From assembly GCA_017480095.1 (NCBI GenBank), contig JAFVBG010000002.1:67728-131727 (forward strand): 64,000 nucleotides of DNA, written 5' to 3'. Positions within the stretch are counted from its first letter, which is position 1, and the number at the start of each line of letters is the position of its first letter. Made by a program: the position numbers and the translations under genes. Under the pieces are notes generated by a model. The model ran no database searches. It was not told the DNA's origin and saw only the letters and a program-made list of their open reading frames with translations. This DNA comes from Candidatus Saccharimonadota bacterium. Lineage in GTDB: Bacteria > Patescibacteriota > Saccharimonadia > Saccharimonadales > Saccharimonadaceae. This document shows positions 9,047-16,354 of this stretch, one piece after another.

Positions 9047-10090
9047 CTATTTGCTAACTTTGCGTAAGTGTTCGCGGGCTTTTTCGGTCACGACACGACC
9101 GCGTGGGGTGCGGATTATGAGACCGAGCTGCATCATGTACGGCTCATAGTATTCCTCGATAGTTGGAGCTTCGTCACCAGTGAGAGCGGCGATAGTGTTC
9201 ACCCCGACTGGGCGGTCGCCATAATTGTCTAAAATCATCTTAAGCATATTGCGGTCGGCAGCATCAAGACCAAGCTCATCCACTTCAAGTAAATCGAGAG
9301 CTTCCTTTGCTACTTTAGCATCAATAATGCCATCGCCGTTGACATCGGCATAATCACGCACACGCTTAGTGAGGCGATTGGCGATGCGCGGAGTAAGACG
9401 CGAGCGAGTGGCGAGCAAGTCGGTAGCTTCTGGGTTGATTTTTGTATCCAAAATCCGAGCTGTGCGGCTAATAATCTGGGCGATTTCGGGAATCTTATAG
9501 TATTCTAGACGGTGAACGATGCCAAAACGATCTCGAAGTTGGCCTGCGAGAGAACCGGTGCGGGTAGTCGCGCCAATCAGGGTGAAGTGTGGCAAGTCAA
9601 GGCGGACGGAGCGGGCGGCTGGACCCTTACCGATAGTAATATCAATCACATTGTCTTCCATCGCAGAGTAAAGAATCTCGGCTACAGCATGACGCAGGCG
9701 GTGAATCTCATCGATGAAGAGTACATCGCCATCGGAGAGGTTGGTCAAAATACTAGCGAGGTCGCCAGCGTGTTCAATCGCTGGGCCAGAAGTGACGCGG
9801 AGGCTAGCGCCGAGCTCCTGCGCGATTACACCGGCCATGGTGGTCTTACCTAGCCCTGGTGGGCCATAAAGCAAAACATGGTCGAGAGTGGTGCCTGGAG
9901 CTACCGTGCCGTCTTCAGACTTCTCGCCCCGACGCTTCTTCACGGCGGCAATGGCCAGCTTTAAGTTCTTCTTGAGAGTGTCTTGACCGATATATTCATC
10001 AAAAGTCATCGGGCGCAGAGAACGCTCGACCAGCTCCTCCTCGCGGTCGTCGGCATGAATCTGGGTATCAATTACTCTCTCAATTGCCAT
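9047..10090 (-). CDS. ruvB: Holliday junction branch-migration ATPase RuvB
   Basis: The hexameric motor that works with RuvA and RuvC. Walker A is GPPGLGKTT, Walker B is LFIDEIHRL, sensor 1 lies in GATTRTGSL and the C-terminal winged helix carries [12 protein letters not shown]. Length 347 aa is typical. ruvA and ruvC lie 1.6-2.6 kb upstream on the same strand but are separated by pilin and PH genes and by their own promoters. The TATAAT box ends 6 nt before ATG, so the mRNA is probably leaderless. Confidence 0.97.
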   Translation of the reverse strand: MAIERVIDTQIHADDREEELVERSLRPMTFDEYIGQDTLKKNLKLAIAAVKKRRGEKSEDGTVAPGTTLDHVLLYGPPGLGKTTMAGVIAQELGASLRVTSGPAIEHAGDLASILTNLSDGDVLFIDEIHRLRHAVAEILYSAMEDNVIDITIGKGPAARSVRLDLPHFTLIGATTRTGSLAGQLRDRFGIVHRLEYYKIPEIAQIISRTARILDTKINPEATDLLATRSRLTPRIANRLTKRVRDYADVNGDGIIDAKVAKEALDLLEVDELGLDAADRNMLKMILDNYGDRPVGVNTIAALTGDEAPTIEEYYEPYMMQLGLIIRTPRGRVVTEKAREHLRKVSK

Positions 10091-10096
10091 GAGTAT

Positions 10097-10127
10097 ATTA
10101 TACCACAGTTTATCTAAGGTTTGTCAA
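10097..10127 (-). promoter_or_regulatory. ruvB promoter, leaderless type
   Basis: On the minus strand TTGACA, 19 nt ending in CTGTGG, then TATAAT, then ATACTC and ATG. The same TATAATATACTCATG string starts the gene at 42351. Confidence 0.65.
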
Positions 10128-10132
10128 ATAAT

Positions 10133-10720
10133 CTAGTTTTTCTTGATGCCCTTGCGGTTGTGGACGAGGTGCATGATGGTCTTGAGTTCGTCCGTAGGGG
10201 TATCGACATATTTAAAAGTGTAAGTCGTCTCATCGCCAACCGTAGAGAGACGGATAGTGCCGAGGCGGAAAATATGGTCGAGCAAACCATTTTGACGGAA
10301 AGAAACGTCTTCGATGCGGTTCAAGTCAATCACATTGACGGATTTTGCAAAGAGTGAAATTGACTCATAGTGAAAGATGCGACGATTCGTAACGAACATC
10401 CGATTTGCGCTATAGACCTTAGAGACCACAAAAGCGCAAAGGATGACCACGCCAAAGAGAATGAGAAAAATCAAGTAGAGATAAGTCGTGGCGTCGGGGT
10501 TAAAGCCCAAATCGTGCAAAATAGACGAACCACCCAGGTTGACCGTCATGGACACAATTAAAATAATCAGTCCGACTAGGACTGTGAGCGACCAGATACC
10601 AAGCAGGCCATATCTCGACCGCCGAATATCGAGCTCGACGAACTCATCCTCCTCTAATTCCAGCTCTGGATAATCTTTTTTGCTCCGGGCGTGATGAAGC
10701 TTAGCCAAATCTTCTTTCAT
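10133..10720 (-). CDS. Bacterial PH-domain (bPH2) membrane protein
   Basis: An acidic N-terminus is followed by two hydrophobic segments (about 42-64 and 80-105) and a C-terminal bPH2/YdbS-like domain opening with YSANRMFVTNRRIFHYES and ending near residue 185. Family members are membrane proteins of uncertain role. The gene starts 17 bases after the pilin gene with AAAGGAG before ATG, so the two form an operon. Confidence 0.78.
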   Translation of the reverse strand: MKEDLAKLHHARSKKDYPELELEEDEFVELDIRRSRYGLLGIWSLTVLVGLIILIVSMTVNLGGSSILHDLGFNPDATTYLYLIFLILFGVVILCAFVVSKVYSANRMFVTNRRIFHYESISLFAKSVNVIDLNRIEDVSFRQNGLLDHIFRLGTIRLSTVGDETTYTFKYVDTPTDELKTIMHLVHNRKGIKKN

Positions 10721-10737
10721 CTCCCAAACTCCTTTCT

Positions 10738-11127
10738 TTAGCTACGATTGCGGCGGACAAAAGTATCCTCTTTCTCTAAGTCCGCGCGAAGAGTGTATTC
10801 CTTGCATTTCCCATCCTCGCAGTTAGCCGCTTCATAAGAATATGAACTTCCTTCAACACCAAGGTTGATGCCAAATGGATCAGTGAAGAGAGCTGGGTCC
10901 ATTACCTTGAGATTCTCTTCAGAAATGGTCTCTGGGTAGTAGCCGTTTTTCGCATAAAAGCCTTCCTCCAGTGCATAATACATAGCGTTGATGGCAGTTT
11001 TACGATGGTCATCACGATCCATCGCGTCAAAATCAGCCTTTTGTAGGAAGAAGAAAATCAGAAGTAGAGATGCAAAGACAATGACGATGATTAGCTCAAC
11101 TAGGGTAAAACCATTTCTCTGTTTCAT
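10738..11127 (-). CDS. Type IV pilin-like protein (prepilin)
   Basis: The N-terminus MKQRNGFTLVELIIVIV is a canonical class III signal: short basic leader, Gly-Phe cleavage site, Glu at +5 and a hydrophobic helix (about 8-27). The mature domain contains YYPETISEEN and paired Cys residues in ANCEDGKCKEY, perhaps a disulfide. At 129 aa it is a minor-pilin or pseudopilin size. A longer frame begins at 11256 but runs through the promoter and a repeat, so ATG 11127 is chosen; TATAAT lies 9 nt upstream. Type IV pili are known in Saccharibacteria for motility and host contact. Confidence 0.88.
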   Translation of the reverse strand: MKQRNGFTLVELIIVIVFASLLLIFFFLQKADFDAMDRDDHRKTAINAMYYALEEGFYAKNGYYPETISEENLKVMDPALFTDPFGINLGVEGSSYSYEAANCEDGKCKEYTLRADLEKEDTFVRRNRS

Positions 11128-11162
11128 ACTATAATCATTATAGCATAAGATGTCTTTCCTGT

Positions 11163-11249
11163 CCACGGGTCCTGCCGCTTTGTATCGCCCATCCGCTCGG
11201 CTCGCTAAACGCGACCGGGCGGCGGGGCCCCTCAAAGCGTCACCCGTGG
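11163..11249. repeat. Palindromic element, copy 1 (intergenic)
   Basis: A 79-bp core starts GGGTCCTGCC and ends GTCACCC, bounded by complementary arms CCAC/GTGG. Inner stems: GCTTTG/CAAAGC and CGCCC/GGGCG. It is nearly identical to the copy in ruvC. It lies between the pilin promoter and the ncRNA promoter; TTGACA of the latter begins inside or next to its right end. Confidence 0.85.
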
Positions 11250-11278
11250 TTGACAAAATTACAAAAGTGTGGTATAAT
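11250..11278 (+). promoter_or_regulatory. Strong promoter of the candidate ncRNA
   Basis: TTGACA, 17 nt, TATAAT, with AAGTGTGG before the -10 box. The predicted start is about 11284-11286. Confidence 0.85.
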
Positions 11279-11283
11279 GGAGA

Positions 11284-11654
11284 GGTGTATCGTTTATGCT
11301 TGCATTATTTTGAGCAATTTGATACAATAGGAAAGTCGTTCTTTTCCCTAGCGTCCAAAGACTTAAGTGACGTTCTTAGAGGTGGGTCGGTCGTGAACGA
11401 CACAATTAAACAGGAGTTCGTAAGAGAACATAATGCGTATCGGACTTAAGCGAGACTATTCTCGCAAAAAGTCGCAGATTCCTCCTGCCCCATGGCAAGA
11501 GTTCATTGAAACCAAGATTGCCTAGAACTGAATAAGTTCATCAGCCTGCACTCAAATCCAACCGAGGTTCGCTTCAGCCGGATAAGAGATGCAGAATGCA
11601 ATCGGAAGTTTCAATGGTAAAACGCGCAAAGACCCCCGTAAAGGGGGTCTTTTT
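11284..11654 (+). ncRNA. Candidate structured ncRNA of about 370 nt
   Basis: The interval has a consensus promoter, a terminator and no convincing gene. Many small hairpins run along it: TGTATC/GATACA with inner TGCTT/GAGCA, GCGTC/GACGT, GTCG/CGAC, GTTC/GAAC, GCGAG/CTCGC, GGCAA/TTGCC, GAAC/GTTC and CCGGAT/ATCGG. Two short frames exist: a leaderless GTG frame (11285-11449, 54 codons) and ATG 11433-11525 (30 codons). I tested it by eye against tmRNA, RNase P, 6S and SRP RNA and found no fit. It could instead be a short mRNA with a leader. Confidence 0.5.
11628..11654 (+). terminator. Terminator of the candidate ncRNA
   Basis: aaagaccccc pairs with gggggtcttt around gtaaa, followed by T residues. 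It may also act for ruvA in reverse. Confidence 0.88.
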
Positions 11655-11691
11655 AGTGGCCCAAGTTTGATGATGGATATTTTAATAGCCC

Positions 11692-12267
11692 CTAGCGGTT
11701 CTTTAGAGCGAGACGGACACGTTCGGCGGTCGGGAGGTTTGCATCTACGCCGTCAAGGGCGGCAGTAGCATCCTTCAGAGGCAAGCCGAGAGCAATCAAG
11801 GCATCCAGAGCATCGTCATCTGGCGGGAGAGCCTTCGTGGCCGGCACAACCGAGCCATAATGTGAAGGGATGCCAACCTTATCGCGCAAATCCACAATCA
11901 CACGCTCGGCTGATTTTTTCCCTACGCCAGCGGCCTTTGAGACGAAAGTTGAATCGGCATTAGCAATAGCATTACGAACCTCCTCTGGTACGGCGAGAGA
12001 TAGGATGCTAATTGCTGCCTTTGGCCCAACCCCATTGACAGAGATTAGCATCTCAAACAGTTTTTTAGCGGCAAGAGTGGAAAAACCATACAAATCTTCC
12101 GATTGTTCGCGCACCTGATGATAGGTGTAAAACTTGTGCGTCTCCCCCAGTGAGACAGCATCAAAATCAATGCTCGTGAGCGTCAACTCATATCCCACCC
12201 CATGCACATCAACAATGACGGAGTTCAAAAATTTTTCGGCGATTACGCCTTCAATGTGGGCAATCAT
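11692..12267 (-). CDS. ruvA: Holliday junction DNA-binding protein RuvA
   Basis: Forms the tetramer that binds four-way junctions and loads RuvB. Domain I is an OB fold (about 1-62), followed by two helix-hairpin-helix motifs (LISVNGVGPKAAISILS, then SKAAGVGKKSAERVIVDL) and a C-terminal RuvB-binding helix bundle (about 148-191, DALIALGLPLKDATAAL). Length 191 aa is usual. TATATT lies 6 nt before ATG, suggesting a leaderless transcript. The gene is separated from ruvC by a small membrane protein gene and a repeat array. Confidence 0.96.
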   Translation of the reverse strand: MIAHIEGVIAEKFLNSVIVDVHGVGYELTLTSIDFDAVSLGETHKFYTYHQVREQSEDLYGFSTLAAKKLFEMLISVNGVGPKAAISILSLAVPEEVRNAIANADSTFVSKAAGVGKKSAERVIVDLRDKVGIPSHYGSVVPATKALPPDDDALDALIALGLPLKDATAALDGVDANLPTAERVRLALKNR

Positions 12268-12318
12268 ACAAAAAATATAACACGAAAAACCGCGTGTGGC
12301 AACTGAAGTTTCGGGCGA

Positions 12319-12594
12319 TTATTGCTCTGGGGTTTCCTCAGCTGGATCTACGTAGATAATCGTAGCGCCAGGGTTATTACGATCGGCTTCAAGGTTCTTT
12401 GCAAGCGCATCGTTATTGAGCTTGGTGCCGACCATGATGACAGTAGCCACCAACGCCGTAATCATGAAGCAGAGCGAAAGTGCCACAAAAGTATAGACGC
12501 GTGGTGTTTCTTTTTTACAGCTCGCAGTGCGTTTAGCAGTTGTCTTTTTCGCGGTGCGAGTAGCCGCGGTTCTTTTCGTTGTTTTGGTTGCCAT
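12319..12594 (-). CDS. Small Lys/Thr/Ala-rich single-pass membrane protein
   Basis: The first 36 residues are strongly basic and repetitive (MATKTTKRTAATRTAKKTTA), resembling histone-like or nucleic-acid-binding tails, followed by one membrane segment at about 38-62 and a short acidic end (VDPAEETPEQ). ATG 12594 is preferred to 12633 because a TATAAT box lies between them, 9 nt before the chosen start. It lies between ruvA and ruvC on the same strand. No family recognised. Confidence 0.65.
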   Translation of the reverse strand: MATKTTKRTAATRTAKKTTAKRTASCKKETPRVYTFVALSLCFMITALVATVIMVGTKLNNDALAKNLEADRNNPGATIIYVDPAEETPEQ

Positions 12595-12603
12595 AATACT
12601 TTT

Positions 12604-12745
12604 ATTATAGCATAAGCGAAGGGCGTTTAGCAATAGCGGTTTAGCGATTTAGCATGAGCGGATTACAGAAAAGCATAGACGTTTTGCAAATTAGCATAGA
12701 CGGATTAGTTTTTAGCTTAGACGTTTAAAGTTTTAAGCATAAGCG
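12604..12745. repeat. Degenerate tandem AGCNNNRRCG repeats
   Basis: About eight imperfect units built on AGCATAGACG/AGCATAAGCG, each spaced by T-rich stretches (gattagttttt, tttaaagtttta), fill the gap before ruvC and run into its last codons. Unit spacing is about 15-22 bp. Purpose unknown; local slippage or a protein-binding array are both possible. Confidence 0.6.
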
Positions 12746-13298
12746 AATGTGTGATAGCCGCAGCAAGAGCATCAGCAGCATCGTCTGGCTTTGGCACTTC
12801 TGCGAGCTTGAGATGCTGGCGCACCATCTCTTGCATCTGCGGCTTATCGGCACCGCCATAGCCAGTCATGGTCTGTTTGATTTCGTTTGGAGTGTATTCA
12901 AAAATCGGAAGGTTGCATTGACGAGCGACCAAGATGCAAACCCCGCGCGCCTCGGCAACGGATATTCCCGTGGTGATATTTTTACTGAAGAAAAGCTTCT
13001 CGATGCTGACACAATCGGGCTGATTTACCTCAATTATCTCATGGAGTGAATTATAAATATCGAGCAGACGTTCGGGTAGGGGCGTATGATGCGGTGTAGT
13101 GATGACGCCACAATCAAGCATACGGACGTTAATTCCCCGCCCAGTAGTCTCAATCACGCCAAAGCCGCAGATACCAGTGCCAGGGTCAATACCGAGGATG
13201 CGCGAGGGTCCTGCCGCTTTGTATCGCCCATCCACCCGGCTCGCTAAATGCGACCGGGCGGCGGGGCCCCTCAAAGCGTCACCCTCTCGCTTATTCAT
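12717..13298 (-). CDS. ruvC: Holliday junction resolvase RuvC with N-terminal insertion
   Basis: Cuts Holliday junctions symmetrically. Catalytic acidic residues are visible: D in RILGIDPGTG, E in VSIEKLFF, and DDAADALAAAITH near the C-terminus. ATG 13298 overlaps the radA stop (ATGAATAA), implying coupling. After MNKR come 29 codons derived from palindromic element copy 2, ending at RILGIDPGTG. Removing 87 bp restores MNKRILGIDPGTG, a normal RuvC start, so the element is an in-frame insertion. The active site begins only after the insert; whether the tail is tolerated is inferred from the otherwise intact frame. Confidence 0.94.
   Translation of the reverse strand: MNKREGDALRGPAARSHLASRVDGRYKAAGPSRILGIDPGTGICGFGVIETTGRGINVRMLDCGVITTPHHTPLPERLLDIYNSLHEIIEVNQPDCVSIEKLFFSKNITTGISVAEARGVCILVARQCNLPIFEYTPNEIKQTMTGYGGADKPQMQEMVRQHLKLAEVPKPDDAADALAAAITHSLMLKTLNV
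13202..13288. repeat. Palindromic element, copy 2 (inside ruvC)
   Basis: 79-bp core GGGTCCTGCC...GTCACCC plus 4-bp flanks gives 87 bp, i.e. 29 codons. It matches copy 1 except for a few bases; the inner stem reads CCCGG/CCGGG where copy 1 differs, and the stem survives. Coding-strand product includes DALRGPAARSHLASR. Confidence 0.88.
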
Positions 13299-14649
13299 TG
13301 ACGTAGCGGATGAGGGCATCACGCAAATCCTTTACTTTCAGTACGAATGAGTCTTTGACGGTGCGTGGACCGATGGCATTGGTGAAGCCGAGCTTCTTCG
13401 CCTCGGCAACACGCTGATCTGGGCGGAAGACAGAGCGGATTTCCCCGCCGAGACCGATTTCGCCAAAAACCACATATTCTTCAGAGAGCTTACGACCCGC
13501 CGCGGCAGAGGCAATCGCCATGCAGACGGCGAGGTCAGCGGCAGAATCGTTTAGCCTCATGCCACCCACTACGTTGATAAAAATATCTTTATCGTCTAGT
13601 TTCAGCTTTGTGCGACGTTCCAAGACGGCAATCAAGAGGTTAAGGCGGTTAAGGTCAAAGCCAGAGGCGGTGCGTTTTGGATAGCCGAAGTTCGTCGGCG
13701 AGACGAGGGCCTGAATCTCAACTAGAATCGGACGAGTACCTTCGAGGGTCGCAAGAATAATCGAACCATCAGTATTCTGGCGCTCGGCCAGCAGGGCGGC
13801 AGAAGGATTTTGCACTTCCTTGAGCCCCATAGAATCCATTTCAAAAATCGCAACTTCGGCGGTCGAGCCAAAGCGGTTCTTCTGGGCACGGACAGTCTTG
13901 AACCCGCCATAGCGGTCTCCCTCAAAGTTCAAGACTACATCTACTAGATGCTCCAAAACTTTCGGCCCAGCTAGATTTCCATCTTTCGTGACGTGCCCTA
14001 CAATGACTACGGCCGTATCAGAAGATTTAGCCGCGCGGATTAAGAGGTTGCCACAGTTATTGACCTGAGAAACCGTACCCGGAGCAGAAGCGATTTCTGC
14101 CAGCGAGAGAGTCTGAATGGAATCCACTATCACCAAGCTAAATTCACCCGACTCAATCGTTTTGGCAATGTCGTTTGCAGAGGTAGAAGCAGCAAAAAAG
14201 AGTTCGTCTGAGTCAGCCCCCAGCCGCTCGGCTCGCATCTTGACCTGACCAGCCGATTCCTCACCGGAAACATACAGGACTCGGCGACCACGGCTAATTT
14301 CGGCACAAATCTGCATTAGCAAAGTTGATTTACCAATGCCTGGCTGTCCGGTTAGAAGTGAAACCGACCCTTGTAAAATGCCACCGCCAAGCACCGTGTC
14401 CAAATCTTTAAAACCCGTGGCCAGTCGGGCCTTGTCATCAGAGGGCAGAATATCTTTGATGCCAGAATATTCGAGAGCTTTGCCGGAAATTCGCGAACGA
14501 GAAGCGAGAGATTTGTTGCCGTTTTCTTCTACCGCGGCAAAGTTCTCTTCCAAGGTATTCCACTCGCCACAGTTCTCACAGCGACCGCTCCATTTACTGA
14601 AGCTGGCGTTACAGTTACTGCAAACAAATTCGTTCTTATGTTTTACCAT
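13291..14649 (-). CDS. radA: DNA repair protein RadA
   Basis: A RecA-like branch-migration helicase. The N-terminal C4 zinc finger is CSNCNASFSKWSGRCENCGEW, Walker A is GQPGIGKSTL, the RadA-specific KNRFG motif is present (RAQKNRFGS), and the C-terminal Lon-like domain covers about 275-452 (VVGGMRLNDSAADLAV, ending in GEIGLGGEIR and beyond). Length 452 aa is typical. The stop overlaps the ruvC start. A minus-strand promoter (TTGCAA, 17 nt, TATTAT at 14675-14680) leaves a leader of about 19 nt. Confidence 0.97.
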   Translation of the reverse strand: MVKHKNEFVCSNCNASFSKWSGRCENCGEWNTLEENFAAVEENGNKSLASRSRISGKALEYSGIKDILPSDDKARLATGFKDLDTVLGGGILQGSVSLLTGQPGIGKSTLLMQICAEISRGRRVLYVSGEESAGQVKMRAERLGADSDELFFAASTSANDIAKTIESGEFSLVIVDSIQTLSLAEIASAPGTVSQVNNCGNLLIRAAKSSDTAVVIVGHVTKDGNLAGPKVLEHLVDVVLNFEGDRYGGFKTVRAQKNRFGSTAEVAIFEMDSMGLKEVQNPSAALLAERQNTDGSIILATLEGTRPILVEIQALVSPTNFGYPKRTASGFDLNRLNLLIAVLERRTKLKLDDKDIFINVVGGMRLNDSAADLAVCMAIASAAAGRKLSEEYVVFGEIGLGGEIRSVFRPDQRVAEAKKLGFTNAIGPRTVKDSFVLKVKDLRDALIRYVNE

Positions 14650-14650
14650 C

Positions 14651-14679
14651 TTGACAAATTACTCCGCTTATGCTATAAT
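14651..14679 (+). promoter_or_regulatory. Consensus promoter antisense to clpP 3' end
   Basis: TTGACA, 17 nt, TATAAT on the plus strand between two minus-strand genes, pointing into the end of clpP. The initial transcript would read AAGAAGATTGCCC. A similar arrangement occurs at lepA (59029-59057). Confidence 0.5.
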
Positions 14680-14692
14680 AAGAAGATTGCCC

Positions 14693-15295
14693 TTATTTTG
14701 CAATTACCTCATCAATAATACCGTATTTCTTAGCTTCTTCGGCGGACATCCAGTTGTCACGGTCCATGTCTTTCTCGATTTTCTTGGCATCTTGACCCGT
14801 GTTTTTCGCCATCATATCAATGAGCAACTTTTTCAGGTAGAGGCCTTCTTTCAGCTCGATTTCTTGGTCGGTGACTTTACTGTTTGGCGCACCATAGCTT
14901 GGCTGGTGAATCATCACGCGGGCATTAGGTAAGGCAAAACGCTTCCCTTTGGCACCGCTAGAGAGCAGCATCGCACCCATCGAAGCCTGGAGACCGATAC
15001 CGATAGTCTGGACATCCGGCTCAATATAATTCATAGTATCAATAATACCAAGGCCATCATAGACCGAGCCACCGGGAGAGTTGATGTAGAGCTTAATATC
15101 TTTCTTTGGGTCTTCGTGTGCGAGGAAGAGTAGCTGAGCAATCACGAGGTTAGCCGTGTGCGGATTGACATCTTCACCAAGGAAGATAATACGGTCTTTT
15201 AACAGACGTGAATAAATGTCGTAAGCACGTTCGCCACGATTGGTCTCTTCGATCACATTCGGGACGAGATAATCTTGTTTGAGTTTTGAATTCAT
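14693..15295 (-). CDS. clpP: ATP-dependent Clp protease proteolytic subunit
   Basis: Serine protease forming the tetradecameric chamber served by ClpC. Catalytic residues: Ser about 105 (GLQASMGAM), His about 130 (ARVMIHQPS), Asp about 180 (DMDRDNWM). Length 200 aa is normal. It follows clpC and a membrane HExxH protein on the same strand with 9-base spacing and AAGGAG before ATG, so all three may be co-transcribed from the CIRCE-controlled clpC promoter. Confidence 0.97.
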   Translation of the reverse strand: MNSKLKQDYLVPNVIEETNRGERAYDIYSRLLKDRIIFLGEDVNPHTANLVIAQLLFLAHEDPKKDIKLYINSPGGSVYDGLGIIDTMNYIEPDVQTIGIGLQASMGAMLLSSGAKGKRFALPNARVMIHQPSYGAPNSKVTDQEIELKEGLYLKKLLIDMMAKNTGQDAKKIEKDMDRDNWMSAEEAKKYGIIDEVIAK

Positions 15296-15304
15296 AATTT
15301 CTCC

Positions 15305-16354
15305 TTATTTATTAGTTTCTTTCGTATCCACTTTTACTTCGGGGCCAGCACGCGAGTCGAGCGCATAGTCGAGGTTCTTTAGATGTTCCACGCCAGAGTT
15401 ATAGACGTCAATCTTGGCGTTGAGTTCGGCGCGAGCCGACTCGTAAGCTTCGTAGGCGGCGTCGATTTGCTTGCCTTCAGCGATAAAAGCATCCCGACGA
15501 CTTTCAAAATTAACCAGCGAACAATCTGGGTCACGCGCGCAGACATTGAAAGCGTCAACCTTAGCATTATAATCATCGAGCCATTTTTCGTAATCATCCG
15601 CCTGTTGCATGAGCGCAGTGCGACCAGTCTCGATTTCAGCTGACAGAACTTCAGACTTTTTGATTAGCTCGTCCATGACAGAGTAATAACGTTCAAAATA
15701 GTCCACAATCAAGTCTTGGTCTTCAAAATAAGCAGCGTAGTGAGCCTCTAGCTCTGGCGGAAGATTGCGCACTCGCTCAGCCAGCTGTGAATGAAGCTCG
15801 GTCAGGAGAGCGTCGGGAGCATAATTTTCGGTGGACTTATGCAACATTTCGCCGTATTCTTCGGAATTATAGACCGAAAGGAGTAGCGGCTCAAGCTTCA
15901 TGCGGTCGAAATTAGAGAGACGCTCCCAGGCGGCGTGCATTAGCTCATGTGCTGCCGTAGCCTCTACCTCACCGGCCAGTTCTTCGGACTCAACGTTATA
16001 GATATGAATCTTCTGCGTACCGAGGTCATAACAACCAAGCGAAGAAACCGAAGTTTCGGAAACGGTGCAAGCATGATTAAAACTGTCGGCATCCTCAATC
16101 CGAGGGTCAACCGCGCCAAAAATGAATTTACCCTTATTCGTGAGGTGAAGGTTGGAAATCAACGTTTCAACATCGGCTGGCGTCTGCGTAGTTAGATTGC
16201 GAACGAGGTCATGAGCGAGGACGGCAGGGTCGGTGAAGAAAAAGTAGATAACAACATAAGCGATGACCGCCGCCAAAACAGTGCCGATAATCTTCTTCAG
16301 ACTAGGTTTTTTCTGTGTTTTAGCCTGAGCAATCGGCACGGATTCATTATTCAT
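15305..16354 (-). CDS. Membrane-anchored putative HExxH metalloprotease with coiled coil
   Basis: One membrane segment at about residues 23-43; an exported domain then carries TAAHELMHAAWE (about 135-146), an HExxH zinc-protease signature, followed by a long Glu/Lys/Ala-rich coiled-coil region (about 215-335). No family was recognised beyond the motif. The ATG overlaps the last codons of clpC by 8 bases, and clpP starts 9 bases downstream, placing it between chaperone and protease; this suggests a role in envelope protein quality control. Catalysis is unproven. Confidence 0.65.
   Translation of the reverse strand: MNNESVPIAQAKTQKKPSLKKIIGTVLAAVIAYVVIYFFFTDPAVLAHDLVRNLTTQTPADVETLISNLHLTNKGKFIFGAVDPRIEDADSFNHACTVSETSVSSLGCYDLGTQKIHIYNVESEELAGEVEATAAHELMHAAWERLSNFDRMKLEPLLLSVYNSEEYGEMLHKSTENYAPDALLTELHSQLAERVRNLPPELEAHYAAYFEDQDLIVDYFERYYSVMDELIKKSEVLSAEIETGRTALMQQADDYEKWLDDYNAKVDAFNVCARDPDCSLVNFESRRDAFIAEGKQIDAAYEAYESARAELNAKIDVYNSGVEHLKNLDYALDSRAGPEVKVDTKETNK

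Noticed and set aside
10738-11256. Longer pilin frame starting at 11256
   Set aside because: The extra codons translate the palindromic repeat and the pilin -10 box; the prepilin leader fixes the start at 11127.
11284-11654. tmRNA or RNase P RNA
   Set aside because: GGAAAGTC occurs near 11330, but the other conserved RNase P blocks are missing; there is no tRNA-like end or tag frame ending in ALAA for tmRNA.
12604-12745. CRISPR array
   Set aside because: Units are too short, imperfect and unevenly spaced to be repeats and spacers.
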